Source of the DNA: Penicillus capitatus
Lineage: Eukaryota > Chlorophyta
Reading direction: 5' to 3'
Length of the DNA stretch: 64,000 bases
Assembly: GCA_965649825.1 (NCBI GenBank)
Contig: OZ287695.1
Coordinates: forward strand, 930,001 to 994,000
The translations under genes and the position numbers were made by a program. A model generated the notes under the pieces. That model worked only from the letters and a program-made list of their open reading frames with translations. It was not told the origin of the DNA and did not search any database. Shown here one piece after another: positions 11,445 to 21,302 of the stretch; the first letter of the stretch is position 1, and every line of letters starts with the position of its first letter.

Positions 11445-13036
11445 CATCTGGAATTGGGTCGACGGTTTAGCAAGGGCAACTGTAGCAGGACGGGAGATGA
11501 GGAGGAGTGCAGGGCTATTCTTCGATTCCCTTGTGTGATTCAATGGACGACGTGTCGTTGTCCAATCAGTTTCGGATACCATCACTCTTGATGCTGTCGG
11601 TCGGCCCTGTTCGACTGAATAGCATGCCGTATAGACATGAATCTAGTGAGCTTTGTTGGTAGTGAGAATGCCTAACGCAAACTGAGCAGCTTTGTAACAT
11701 CTGGTACAAGCAGAGATGAAAACCGGTGCCATTCAATTTGACGCTTTCTGTTAATGGTCCAAAATCTAAAGCAGAGGGCCAGTGTCGTGTCGTCGTGGGT
11801 CAGTCACATCATCATCTTCTGTTCAGTCACAAGACGGCCGAGAGATGGTGACTTTGTTTGGTCTGCTGTTCTTGATCAGCACCATTCCTTCTCGCAGGCT
11901 AACCGACCCACCAATTCTTCTGCCTCTTCACATCGATGGCAATGGTATTGCAGATCGTGGTTATCAGAGAATAGCAATGGCAACTGCATGGCTGGCATCC
12001 GGCACCGTATGGATAGCCTAAATGTGACATACTATCATCCCTGGCTTGAAGTGTCTATTCTTCTCTTTTAACAGTACCACCAGATCTTTTCTGGCGTTGG
12101 AGTGTTCGATGCCATCGATCGAAACGCGTCAGTTTCAAAGGCAATCGGAAAGAGGAGCTCTTTCATGTTGTCTACTGGGGACACACGAATGTACTTCCTC
12201 TTCAAGAAGGATCTTTTGTGGTCTGCATCTTTCGATGACAGTCACCTTTGCAGTTTCACTTGACCCAACTCTCCGAGCGTCGATGGATTCTATGGGAGCA
12301 CATCTCTGAGATGCTCGGGGCTGTCACATCAATGTTGGCAAACGGGGGACCCTTTGCAAGGAAGCGGGTGCCTTTACCGTCTTTCACTGAACACGCTATG
12401 CCAACAACGACCTCTGCGTCTAAAGCATTATTCCGGACGGTCTATACTCCAAGCATCGACATCCCTCGAAAATGATGTACCCCATTCGTCCGATGCCGTC
12501 GGCTATTTCGGAAACGGGCACCATTCGACGAAGGATCTCGTTTCGCATGCTCGATCGAACGCGTCGCGGAGGAGCCCGCGAGATACACGGAACCGCCGAA
12601 ACCGCGGCGCGATATCTCTCCGACGCATCTCAAGGAACGCACACCACTGGACTGCGTTCTCAAACAATCAACGCACCGCCTAAAAAGCGACCTCCAAACG
12701 AAGCAAAGGACAAGGACGTTCCTTTCAGCACTGGGTCCTGGCGCACAGTCCGACTCACGGTCCTATAACGGCACACTTGACACGACGTTTCATTTCTCGA
12801 CGTTTTCCTTCTGCCACGGAGGCAATTGCGTCGACGACTCTCCTGTCGTGACCCTTCATCGACGGATTCCCGATCAAACGAGATACGGCGTCGATGACAC
12901 ACCGGGCTCCGTTCCAGACGGCGTTCCAATTTCGGGATTCTGCTTATCGCAACGGGTCATTGATGACGTGACGATGACTGAGCCGTACGCGACGCGACGT
13001 CACGCGGGCATTTACCCTTGTCCTTTCATTCTCCCC
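11445..13036. other. 1.6 kb without a supported gene
   Basis: Two pieces look faintly protein-like: a + frame at about 11845 with a signal-like start (MVTLFGLLFLISTIPS), and a + frame at about 12075-12240 (SVSKAIGKRSSFMLSTGD) that faintly recalls the C-terminal half of flavin monooxygenases. Both are bounded by stops and cannot be joined convincingly. They may be relics. Confidence 0.3.
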
Positions 13037-13044
13037 TATAAAAG
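13037..13044 (+). promoter_or_regulatory. TATA box of legumain 2
   Basis: TATAAAAG, 36 bp before the ATG at 13080, implying a 5' leader of only about 5-15 nt. A TGACGTGACGATGAC cluster of TGACG-type half-sites lies some 70 bp further upstream (about 12964-12978). Confidence 0.6.
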
Positions 13045-13079
13045 AGCGTTGCTGCTTTTGCCTTTGCGTTGCCTTTACG

Positions 13080-14816
13080 ATGCACTCGTTCAGTCTGCCT
13101 CGTTTGTTGCTCCTTGTCGGACTTTGTTCGCTGTCCGCCACCACCTTTGCGCGTAAGCATCCACTCGTACCCTTTGCGTTCGTTTGTCGACCGATACATC
13201 ACAGGTCCTGTGCGCGACTTTTGGCCCTTCCCGTGGTTTTTCCCGCCGCCGGAACCCACTGTCAAGCCGCACACCATTCCCAAACTCCGTATCAAAGAAC
13301 TTCCGGCGCCATCTGCACCGTCGACGGTGAATTGGTTTTCCGCTTTTAACAAGAAATACCACTCAGCGGTGCTCATCGCCGGTTCGAACGGATACCGCAA
13401 TTACCGCCATCAAGCAGATGTCTGCCACGCCTACCGCATTCTCCGCGAACGTGGGCTCAAGGATGATAACATCATCACCTTTGTTTACGACGACATTGCT
13501 TACAACAGCCTCAACCCATATGAAGGGCAACTCTTCAACAGCCCAGGTATGTGTGTGTGTTCGCACTCTGTCTGTGATGTTGACCTGATGTGACAGGTGG
13601 AAAGGATGTGTATCCCGGCTGCGCTAAGGACTACACAGGCAGAGATGTGAACAAGGATAACGTCTTGGCAGTGCTGACTGGACGAGCCGACATCGTCAAA
13701 GGTGTTGGAAGCGGCCGCGTTCTGTTTCCCAATCCCAAGCAGCGCGTCTTTATGTTCTACAGCGACCACGGCTCCGTTGGCAGTATCGGAATGCCGACTG
13801 GACGTCCATTGACTGCCAAGGAATTGAACAATGCATTTGCTTACATGCTCAATATGGATTTCTTTCACGAATTGGTATTCTACCTGGAGTCGTGTGAGTC
13901 GGGGAGCATGTTCCACGGCTTCAACTATGATCAGCAGTCAAAGGTGTTGGCCGTATCTGCATCGTTGCCGGATGAGAGCTCGTACGCCACGTACTGCAGA
14001 GCGGATAAAAGCCACCCGATCTCGCCCAATGCCAGCTACATTGGCGCGTGTATGGGTGACCTGTTCAGTGTATCGTGGATGGAATACGCAGAAGCGCACG
14101 ATGCCGCAGAGGAGACGATCGATAAGCAACTGAGATACACGAACGATCGCACCAGCGATTTCAAGAAGTATGCCATGGGCAGTCATATGATGATCTACTG
14201 TCGCAAAACGATGCCCATACTGCAAGAAGTCATTGGCAATTTCTTGTCCTACTTCACTGTGCCCAGCGGACTATCTAAGAAGGATGCCTATTCAGCATCG
14301 CCGTCCTTGGAAGAAAACTCTTCGCGTGATACCTCTGTCCGCGACATCTCTGAGAGTAACGGAGATGAATACATGACGATGGCGCAGAGAGATGCCGATC
14401 TGATGTTCTTGGTGAAGCGCTCGATGAGCAACGACTTCAAAGTTCGAGAAACTGCGACGAAAGAACTTCAGGAGACCTTGCAACAACGAGAGGAAGCAGA
14501 CCGATCCATCCGATCCATCGTCCAGATGCTCATGGACAACGGTTTGCTGGAAAACAAGAAGAACGATGCAGATGTCGAGGCATATGTCACCAAGTTGTTT
14601 CTCAGAGGGGAAGACAAACAAGTCGTTGACGACTGGGATTGTTTTGAAAGCTTTTTGGATGTGTGGTATCAAATGTGTGGAGAGATGGATGATTACTCCA
14701 GACAATACACCAGAGCCTTTGCCAATCTATGCAATGCTGGCATCGGCGTTGCGGATTTTGCGCAGGCCACAATGAATGCTTGCGCAACGAACAGAATCAC
14801 GTACTCGGCGACATAA
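13080..14816 (+). CDS. Legumain-type asparaginyl endopeptidase 2 (C13), secreted/lysosomal
   Basis: Starts at ATG 13080 with a clean cleavable signal peptide ([19 protein letters not shown], then ATTFA). Intron 1 (13153-13204, phase 1) joins to [12 protein letters not shown]. The C13 core follows: [19 protein letters not shown] and FVYDDIAYN. Intron 2 (13547-13596, ending TGATGTGACAG) joins to [13 protein letters not shown]. The catalytic His is in [10 protein letters not shown], the catalytic Cys in [11 protein letters not shown], which is the standard legumain form. The C-terminal ~170 residues are helical, as in the legumain prodomain, and end in [16 protein letters not shown], also found in legumain 1. 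About 410 residues, close to the usual family length. Likely a vacuolar or lysosomal protease entering through the ER. Confidence 0.93.
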
Positions 14817-14974
14817 CCGTCGTGATGGGTGTATTCAAGAGAAGAGGAAAGATCAAGTCCTTGGGTTTTTGACATAAACACGCAGACTGGTTTCCTGCTT
14901 GCTTAAGTTCCAAAGATAAGTGCGATTATACAGAGCTGAACGCAAAGTCTGTTGGACGCCAGAGTTTTAAAGTA

Positions 14975-17863
14975 TTAAGATGACGTGCGTGAGCGTTTCG
15001 ATCGCCGCGATTGTTGTTTGGCTACTTGCTTCTCCTGCTGGAGTCTCTTCAGATTCTTGGCATGGCGGCCTATCCCTCGCATACGTTTGTCCGATTTGAG
15101 GCGTTTGTCTTTCAGTGGCATCCGACGCATCGCTCCGAGTCGCTTGCGGCGTCCCATCTTCTGGAGCTGGTCTTTGGTGACGAAGGTACTGTTGTTCTCT
15201 TTCTTCCGAGCCTTGTTCATCACTTTGGCCATCTGACGCATCTGAGCACGATGTGACAGCTCCTCCTGATTGGCGATGCCTTCGGCGCGTTTCATGGCTG
15301 TACGTAAGCGATTGGCCAGGCGCTTCGCTTTACGCGACTTGGCCTCTGCGACTTTTTTGATCGGGCGACTGTCCATCGCACGCAGCATCTCTTTCTCGGC
15401 CTCGATCTCGGCACGTGTGACCATCCGCTGGGGCCTAGATGACAGCCGCCGCCATCACAAACGTCACATCACGCGTTGCATCGAGCGACCTGTTGTAGAT
15501 ATCGTTGTCCTGCTCGAACCATTTCGGAAGGTGGCGATCGTGGAAGACATACCGACTGTAGGCGGCATCAATGATATTCTCTTTCTCTTTCCTTCGAAGC
15601 ATCTTACGTGCCATAGCCAAAATCTCAGCCTTGCCATCCACATCCAGCATACGGAACTCATCCTCCGTATCCGTCCCTGACAACGCAGAAATGCACGTCT
15701 GCTTATGACAGCGACCCGAAAGCGTCACCTCGATCCTCCTCTTTCATCTGCGATGCAGCCTCTCTCCCCACGACTTCGAAATCGGAGACATCTGCATCGG
15801 TTTTGACGTCTGCCGCTGCCTGTTCTTTGAGCTCCTTATAGTCAGATGCCTCACTCATGACCTCCTCAGCCATCGCTGCGTCAGCTATCCTGTGACGGGT
15901 CGCGGGGATGGAAGCAGCATTCGGCATCTCTTCTTCCATCAAATCGGCATCCTGGAAGAGCTTCTGGCTGAACCATTGAGCGGAGATGGCATCTGGTGTC
16001 GTTGCAATACCAGCTCTGTCTGAATCTAGCTTAACCAACAGGCCGCCTCCCGGTGTCATAGCTGTCGCATCTTCATAACCGTCGTCATCCTTGGGCACTT
16101 GTGTCCATTCCATCTCTCTGTTGTCCTCCTCCGACAGCTCCCCTTTCTCATCCAATCTCTTCCGTCTCTGTATTTCACCTTCTTCCAGATTCGCACTCGC
16201 CACTTCGCGTTTGAGAAAGCGCTGATAGGAGTTTTCCAAATAGTCCTCCAGCAGCAGCTCATGCTTCAGTTCATCGTCATCCTCTTCCGTTTCGCTATCG
16301 GATGCCGGACCTTCGCTTCCTCCCGAGTCCGCCTCCAGATCTGCAGACCATCGTCGCTGCTGCTCGATCTCTGTCTCTTTCTGAAACATGTCGAGGCTAA
16401 AGAGATCTGGGTCTGCCACCGCGTCTTCCCCTAATCCTTCCGTCTGCTTAAACTGCGCCAATCGTTTCTTGGCGTGTTTCTTCATCTCGCGCTGTTTCTT
16501 TGCTCTCTTCTTGGCTTTGTGCTCAATGCGTTCCTGAATCGCCGCCATCTCTCGCATCATCCTCTCTTCTGGATCGACGACAGCCGCCACTGTCTCTTGT
16601 GCTGCTTTGGAAGGCTTCTGTGCCTCGATGTCTTTGAGAATGCACAACCGCCTGGAACGCAAAACAGTAACCACCTCTGATGTTTGCCAGAGTAGGGCAC
16701 CATTTGAGGAGTTTCTTGAATTCTTTCTTTCCCAGCACGAGCAGATCTTGACACGATTCGCGTATCTCATCGGTCGTCTTTGGATGATGCATCACTGTCT
16801 GGTATGCCATCTCCGTTGCTTTCTGCTTCTCTTCTTCCATTTCGGTAGCCGAAGTGTCGACGGGTTCAAACGTAAACTTCGTGTACAGTCCCAGCGTCTC
16901 GACTGGATCGGCAGATTGGATGAAGGTCACGATCGACGTCGACTTAAAAGTCGTCGAGGCTCCCTCTTCATATCCCTCACGGAATTTTCGGTGCATCTTC
17001 TTGGACTGTTTCTTCTGCATGACGACGGGTCCATGTATTCTGGACGTAGATGTGTATTCCTGCAGCACATGACGTGCATCCAGGAGTCTCGGATCGATCT
17101 GCGCCGGAGCCTTGTAGTTCTGACAGACCAAGAAGATCTCGGCCGAAGCGTGGCGCGAGGCACTGGGCTTTGTGGCTTCCACTTTGCCAAACAGCTGGTT
17201 GCAGACATAGAGCAACGCATTGTAATCCTTCGATCGGAAGACCTACATCACACATGACATCTCTCGTGGCGGATCACACTTTTCTCACACTTTTGTGATG
17301 AACCATCCCTTTGGCGCAAGGAACGCTGTGGCAAGTTTCATGGCATCGAGGACGAGAATGGCCTGAGAGATAGATTCGCTGTGCCATGCGCCTCCAACGT
17401 TCGGCGATCCATCGTTCAGGACGACGTCAAACAGATGCCCCTGCGATTCCTTGTCGATCAGCTTTTTGCATTTCTCTGTGGTGATATCGGCCACGAGACT
17501 CGTCGCCCCATGGATCGGTCGAATCGGCACCAGATCCACGCCCACAATCAAATGGTGCACCGGCATGTGTTTAGCCGCCACTTGCATCCAACCCCCTGAA
17601 AACCATCTCCATCCACTGCCACCACTACCCATGACTGGCGGGATTACCCGGAGCGGCGCAGAGATCCAAAACGGAACGACATTCGGCAAAGAAGTTGTAT
17701 TTCTTGTTGAGCTGGATCAACTTGAACGCGGCTCGAGACCGAAACCTGAAATCGCAGAGAATCGATCTGGGCTCTGCGTTGAGTGACCGGCATCCGACCC
17801 CTGTTCTTTTGCAAGGTGATAGAATCTGTCGAGGCGGCTCTTGCCCTTCGATGATTTCACCAT
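14975..17863 (-). CDS. SPB1: SPB1/FTSJ3 pre-rRNA 2'-O-ribose methyltransferase
   Basis: Nucleolar methyltransferase of 60S ribosome assembly. From minus ATG 17863: [21 protein letters not shown], an intron, then [16 protein letters not shown] (first catalytic Lys), VLDLCAAPG (cofactor site), [36 protein letters not shown] (catalytic Asp) and the KGWFITKV segment (second catalytic Lys). Next come the family's middle domain ([18 protein letters not shown]), a long acidic and Lys-rich region (16750-15750), [37 protein letters not shown], and a very basic C-terminus ([16 protein letters not shown], ending SKRSRTSS), all in SPB1 order. Several short introns, one holding TGATGTGACGTTT at 15461-15471. 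Starts 65 bp from the divergent TIM21 gene. Confidence 0.93.
15461..15471 (-). promoter_or_regulatory. Intronic TGATGTGACGT element
   Basis: Exact copy, sense to SPB1, in the intron before the last exon; the 3' splice site CTAG lies about 26 nt downstream. Followed by TT as in the other intronic copies. Confidence 0.5.
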
Positions 17864-17928
17864 CCCGCCGAACGAACGCACCAACGCGGCGGCAGCTGAC
17901 AGTACGACGCGTCACGCCACTGCTGAAG
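17864..17928. promoter_or_regulatory. 65-bp divergent promoter (SPB1 / TIM21)
   Basis: Only 65 bp separate the start codons. It holds ACGACGCGTCACGCC, which contains the GTGACG core of the recurring motif on the minus strand, but not the full 11-mer. Confidence 0.45.
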
Positions 17929-18959
17929 ATGGCACTGCGTCGTCTCACCAGACTTCGGTCTGCCTTGAAGCCGATGGTGGGGCGGGAGATGCCGTGGACG
18001 TGTGAGAGATCTTCTGTCCCACGTCTCCTCCAGGGCGTCCTGCAGCAGGAAGCTCATCTCTGGATTCGCAGTTTCGCTTCCACGACGTCCTTTCCCACGA
18101 ATCTTCCCCTGTTCTCCTCCACGCTGTACGCGCACTCGGTCATGCATCCCGTGGGGTACAGATGTCACACAAGATGTGTGGAGATCTACTGTTTTGCAGT
18201 GGCTTCTCATTTCTCGGCCCTTCTCGACAGAATTCTCATCCGGAGGAGACAAGAAAAACGCCCAGCAATCCGCCGGGAAGAAATCTCTGATGATCGAAGA
18301 AGAGGAGTACGAGAGCATCACCGATAAAATCCCGGAGAAGCCGATGACGGCAGCGGAAGGCATCTCCTATACCTTCATCATTCTGGCTGCCTTCGCTGTC
18401 CATCTCACGCACTCCAATCGACGGACGCGCTCGATGGCGTAAAGTATAGGTGTTGGCGATGTGTCTCTGGGCGTTTATCGTCAACTATGTTTGGGATCCC
18501 ATCGAGTACACCTGTTTCAACATCACGCTCGAAAAACTGCGTTCCGATCCACGGGTCACCGTCCGAGTTGGAGACGTCATCAAAGGTCATCTCTCACTCT
18601 TCTCACACTTTTTCGTAGATGGCGGCTATCGCAGGATACGGAACGGATTCGATGAATCGTCGGCAGCGGCACGTGATCCGGAATCGAAAATATCGAGACG
18701 CCAACGGCACGGATCACACTCAAGTGCGTCCTCTTACTCGGTGTCTTCGGTAGAGACGTGGCACTCGTATGCGCAGATTCAGTTCAACATTCGAGGATCG
18801 GGTGGCGTCGGGATCGTTTACGCCGATATGTTTCAGGATGCGTCCAAACAATGGCAATACACGTATCTTTATGTGGATATCCCAGAAAAGGGCAAGAATG
18901 CCTCGCAGCGATTGGCCATCGTCACACCTCCCCTCCACAACGTCCCATCAAGTCTCTAG
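17929..18959 (+). CDS. TIM21: TIM21-like mitochondrial import subunit
   Basis: Inner-membrane component linking the TIM23 presequence translocase to the TOM complex and respiratory chain. From ATG 17929 the N-terminus is basic and free of acids ([16 protein letters not shown]), a mitochondrial presequence. An intron (about 18152-18199) joins to [10 protein letters not shown] linker and a membrane segment follow ([13 protein letters not shown], an intron at about 18400-18447, then [15 protein letters not shown]). The intermembrane-space domain reads [53 protein letters not shown] and [10 protein letters not shown], consistent with the TIM21 fold. Three short introns. Identification rests on the architecture and the RHx-type core, so it is probable rather than certain. 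Confidence 0.8.
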
Positions 18960-19099
18960 ATTTGCAAAAAGCGCCTCCCAGTCTGGCGTTCTTGACTGCC
19001 CCGATCGAATCCAACGTCGCTTCAGCTCTTCGAACACCGACTCGTTGTTACTGTGTCGAAGCACGGATCGTTTTGTATCGCGAGATGGGATGGGGGGTA

Positions 19100-19336
19100 C
19101 TAGTGCCGTAGACAGGTGTCGAGTGCACGAAGCTTGGCTCGGCATTTCCACACCACGGATATCATCTTGTCCTGCGTACAGGCGACATACGCTTCGATGG
19201 AGTCCTTGCATTGCGCCACGGCGTGTTGCTTGAGACGGTAGCGCAATCCTAAGCCATCCCTACGTCTTTGTGCGACGCGGGATTCTCAATCGTCACCTTG
19301 TTCGGCGCGTTTGGAGATCGTGGGTGTTTGCGCCAT
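19100..19336 (-). CDS. CMC1: CMC1-type twin CX9C mitochondrial protein
   Basis: Small intermembrane-space protein of the COX-assembly CMC family. From minus ATG 19336: MAQTPTISKRAEQG, a 48-nt intron (19249-19296, phase 1), then LRYRLKQHAVAQ, and the twin motif CKDSIEAYVAC (C-X9-C) and CRAKLRALDTC (C-X9-C), ending LRH. About 62 residues, within the family size. Import would rely on MIA40-driven disulfide formation. Its 38-bp upstream gap contains TGATGTGACGT and faces the divergent start of a truncated pseudokinase exon. The same promoter plus first exon is copied at 27265-27480. Confidence 0.87.
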
Positions 19337-19374
19337 TGTGTTGCGGACGTCACATCACGTTACGACGTCGATCG
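19337..19374. promoter_or_regulatory. 38-bp divergent promoter with TGATGTGACGT
   Basis: Between minus ATG 19336 (CMC1) and plus ATG 19375. Motif at 19347-19357, reading toward CMC1, 10 bp before its ATG. The same layout is conserved in the copy at 27330-27364. Confidence 0.6.
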
Positions 19375-19500
19375 ATGGCACACCACGGCTTCACGCTTCC
19401 CCATGGAAGCCATCCCCCGCGTTGCTCCTCCGTCGCCTCACGTCCCGGACGACCTTTTCGCAGCAGTCGGGTTCCGCGAGTACCACTGGTACGCGTTAAG
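19375..19500 (+). pseudogene. Truncated 5' exon of the pseudokinase gene
   Basis: Starts MAHHGFTLPHGSHPPR and stays parallel to the start of the gene at 27365 (MALHCFTLPHRSHPPR) to about 19500. After that the reading frame diverges into sequence with no kinase resemblance. It is the remnant of the partner gene in the duplicated promoter block. Confidence 0.75.
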
Positions 19501-20584
19501 AAACATACCGGGCTCAAGTGGCCACTGTCTGCTTCTTCAACATATCAACTTCTTATTTCAATTCCACCACTCTTTCCATATCGTGGAGATGTCTCTCGAG
19601 GGAATCTTCTATTGCTTACCTTGCGAAAGATGCGTTGTCCTCACGGCCTGATGAAACCGTGCGAATTCATGTGCTTATTACCTGAATCCATTGTATCCTG
19701 GCTGCTGCACTCAGCTGTCGGTTAGCAGCTACGGTGCTTTGGAAGCTCTGTGCCAGAGTTGGCAAATACAGGACCACGATTTTCGGGAAATAGTTGATTG
19801 TGTCATAATCTTGCACTATTAATCAAACGTCGTACGGAACGTGAGGTGTTCAAGCGTATTTCTCACCACCGCCACCTACTCGGAAAGACGGCAAGGAAGT
19901 GTCTTTTCGGCATCTGACGAAGTAAACGCAAACAGTCGCTGCAACCGTGTCGGAGGGAGATAAGGAATTCGGCTATGCGACTCGTCAAACCGATATCCCG
20001 TCGACACGCTGTGTGTTCGTTACGTAACTGAAATAGCCCCTGAAACACACACCTCAGCACAACTGAAGAGCGCGTGCCTTGGATTCCCGTTGTTCGGTGA
20101 CCTGCTGCGATTGAGGTCCTGCCGCCGCCATTCTGAACTGTCGTCCTTGCACTTAATTTTTCGTTTACAGACGCCGTCTGCCTTCTCTGAACAAAAACGC
20201 TTTCAAAGACCGACCGTGTCGACGTTTCTTCTGAGACCACATTTTCGGCACGACACACCACCACAATTCGAGTCGCGCACTGCTGACGCATATTCTTTCT
20301 TGTCAACTTCTCTCCGTGCCGGAAAAAGGAGTCAAAGGAAGTTGCTATGAGAGTCCGACGCATGCATCGGCGTCACAGTCCAATCAAAGCAGACGCTCCG
20401 CAGCCAACAAGATATCACTCGATTGGCTAGCGCTGACGCAGACTCGATGCCAGTTACCATACAAAAGGTCACCGCGCAGCAACTTTTCACCAATGTTCGT
20501 TTTTGCCTTTCCCTCTTCTATCGACACTGTTTACGCTGGTCTCTGAAGACTTGACGCGCTCTTCTCGTCCCTATCCAATCGAAG
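19501..20584. other. Intergenic, no gene supported
   Basis: No frame of quality on either strand; the longest minus frame (166 aa, 19863-20363) has no recognisable motif and atypical composition. Confidence 0.4.
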
Positions 20585-21302
20585 ATGAGATTCGCATTCG
20601 GTCTCCTTGTCTGTCTGTTCTTCGCGGTGCGAACATTGCGCCGTTGAAGAGAGGACGTTGACTCTGATGCGTATATGTCGCAGGGGGTCTATTCGCGTCC
20701 GGACGAAGGTCTTTCCCGACGCGGAAGAGAACTGTGCGCAGGTTTGAATATCGACCCGTGTCGCGTACTCGACAGACTGTTTCCTGTGCACGTATAGACT
20801 GCGACCACATCTTCGTCGGCACAACTTGGCCGGGTGGCGACACATCCGATTCTCCCATTCCGGGCATTGACAACGCACGCGACTGCTGTGCGGTGTGCCA
20901 GAGCATGCGTACCCCATATCCAAGACGAAGTAACATACATTTTTGTTGTTTTTTTTCGATGACACGAATGTCATGTCAATGCGCCAGTATGCGCGGCTTC
21001 CGTTTTCCAGTCTGGCCAGTGTTATCTCAAGAACATAGTCTATCAGCCCACAGATTGCATGACCTGCGAAAGCGTTAACTTTAATGAGCCGGTAGGTCGT
21101 TTCCTGTGCTCGAATTCAGACAAACGTCGTGCCGTAGGATTTGGACCCGAAATACAATCCTGATTACGGGCACGACAGATACGGCGGAGACATTCCCGGT
21201 CCGTTTCCCACGTACGAAGGCGTCAGTGACCCCAACGTTTGCGGCCAGTACTGCGAAGACAATCCTGGTCCTTCTGTCTCTGTTCTGTTCTCAGATGGCT
21301 AA
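20585..21302 (+). CDS. Small secreted Apple/PAN-like cysteine-rich protein
   Basis: ATG 20585 gives a signal peptide (MRFAFGLLVCLFFA). An intron is followed by VFPDAEENCAQ, and a 33-34-nt intron joins to TVSCARIDCDHIFVGTTWPG. The pattern NARDCCAVCQS, then CAASVFQSGQCYLKN, is typical of Apple/PAN domains (paired cysteines in the CxxLC element and a CYLK strand). A further intron joins to DLDPKYNPDYGHDRYGGD and a Cys-containing end (VCGQYCED). Four introns of 33-80 nt are inferred from frame and GT/AG ends. PAN domains bind proteins or sugars; as a short secreted protein it may act outside the cell. The domain call is moderate because the sequence is short. Confidence 0.62.

Larger units (their letters stand above)
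19262..19500. repeat. Duplicated promoter block, copy 1
   Basis: About 215 bp closely matching 27265-27490, with scattered substitutions and a few short indels. It covers the first exon of CMC1, the divergent promoter and the first ~40 codons of the pseudokinase gene. Confidence 0.9.
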
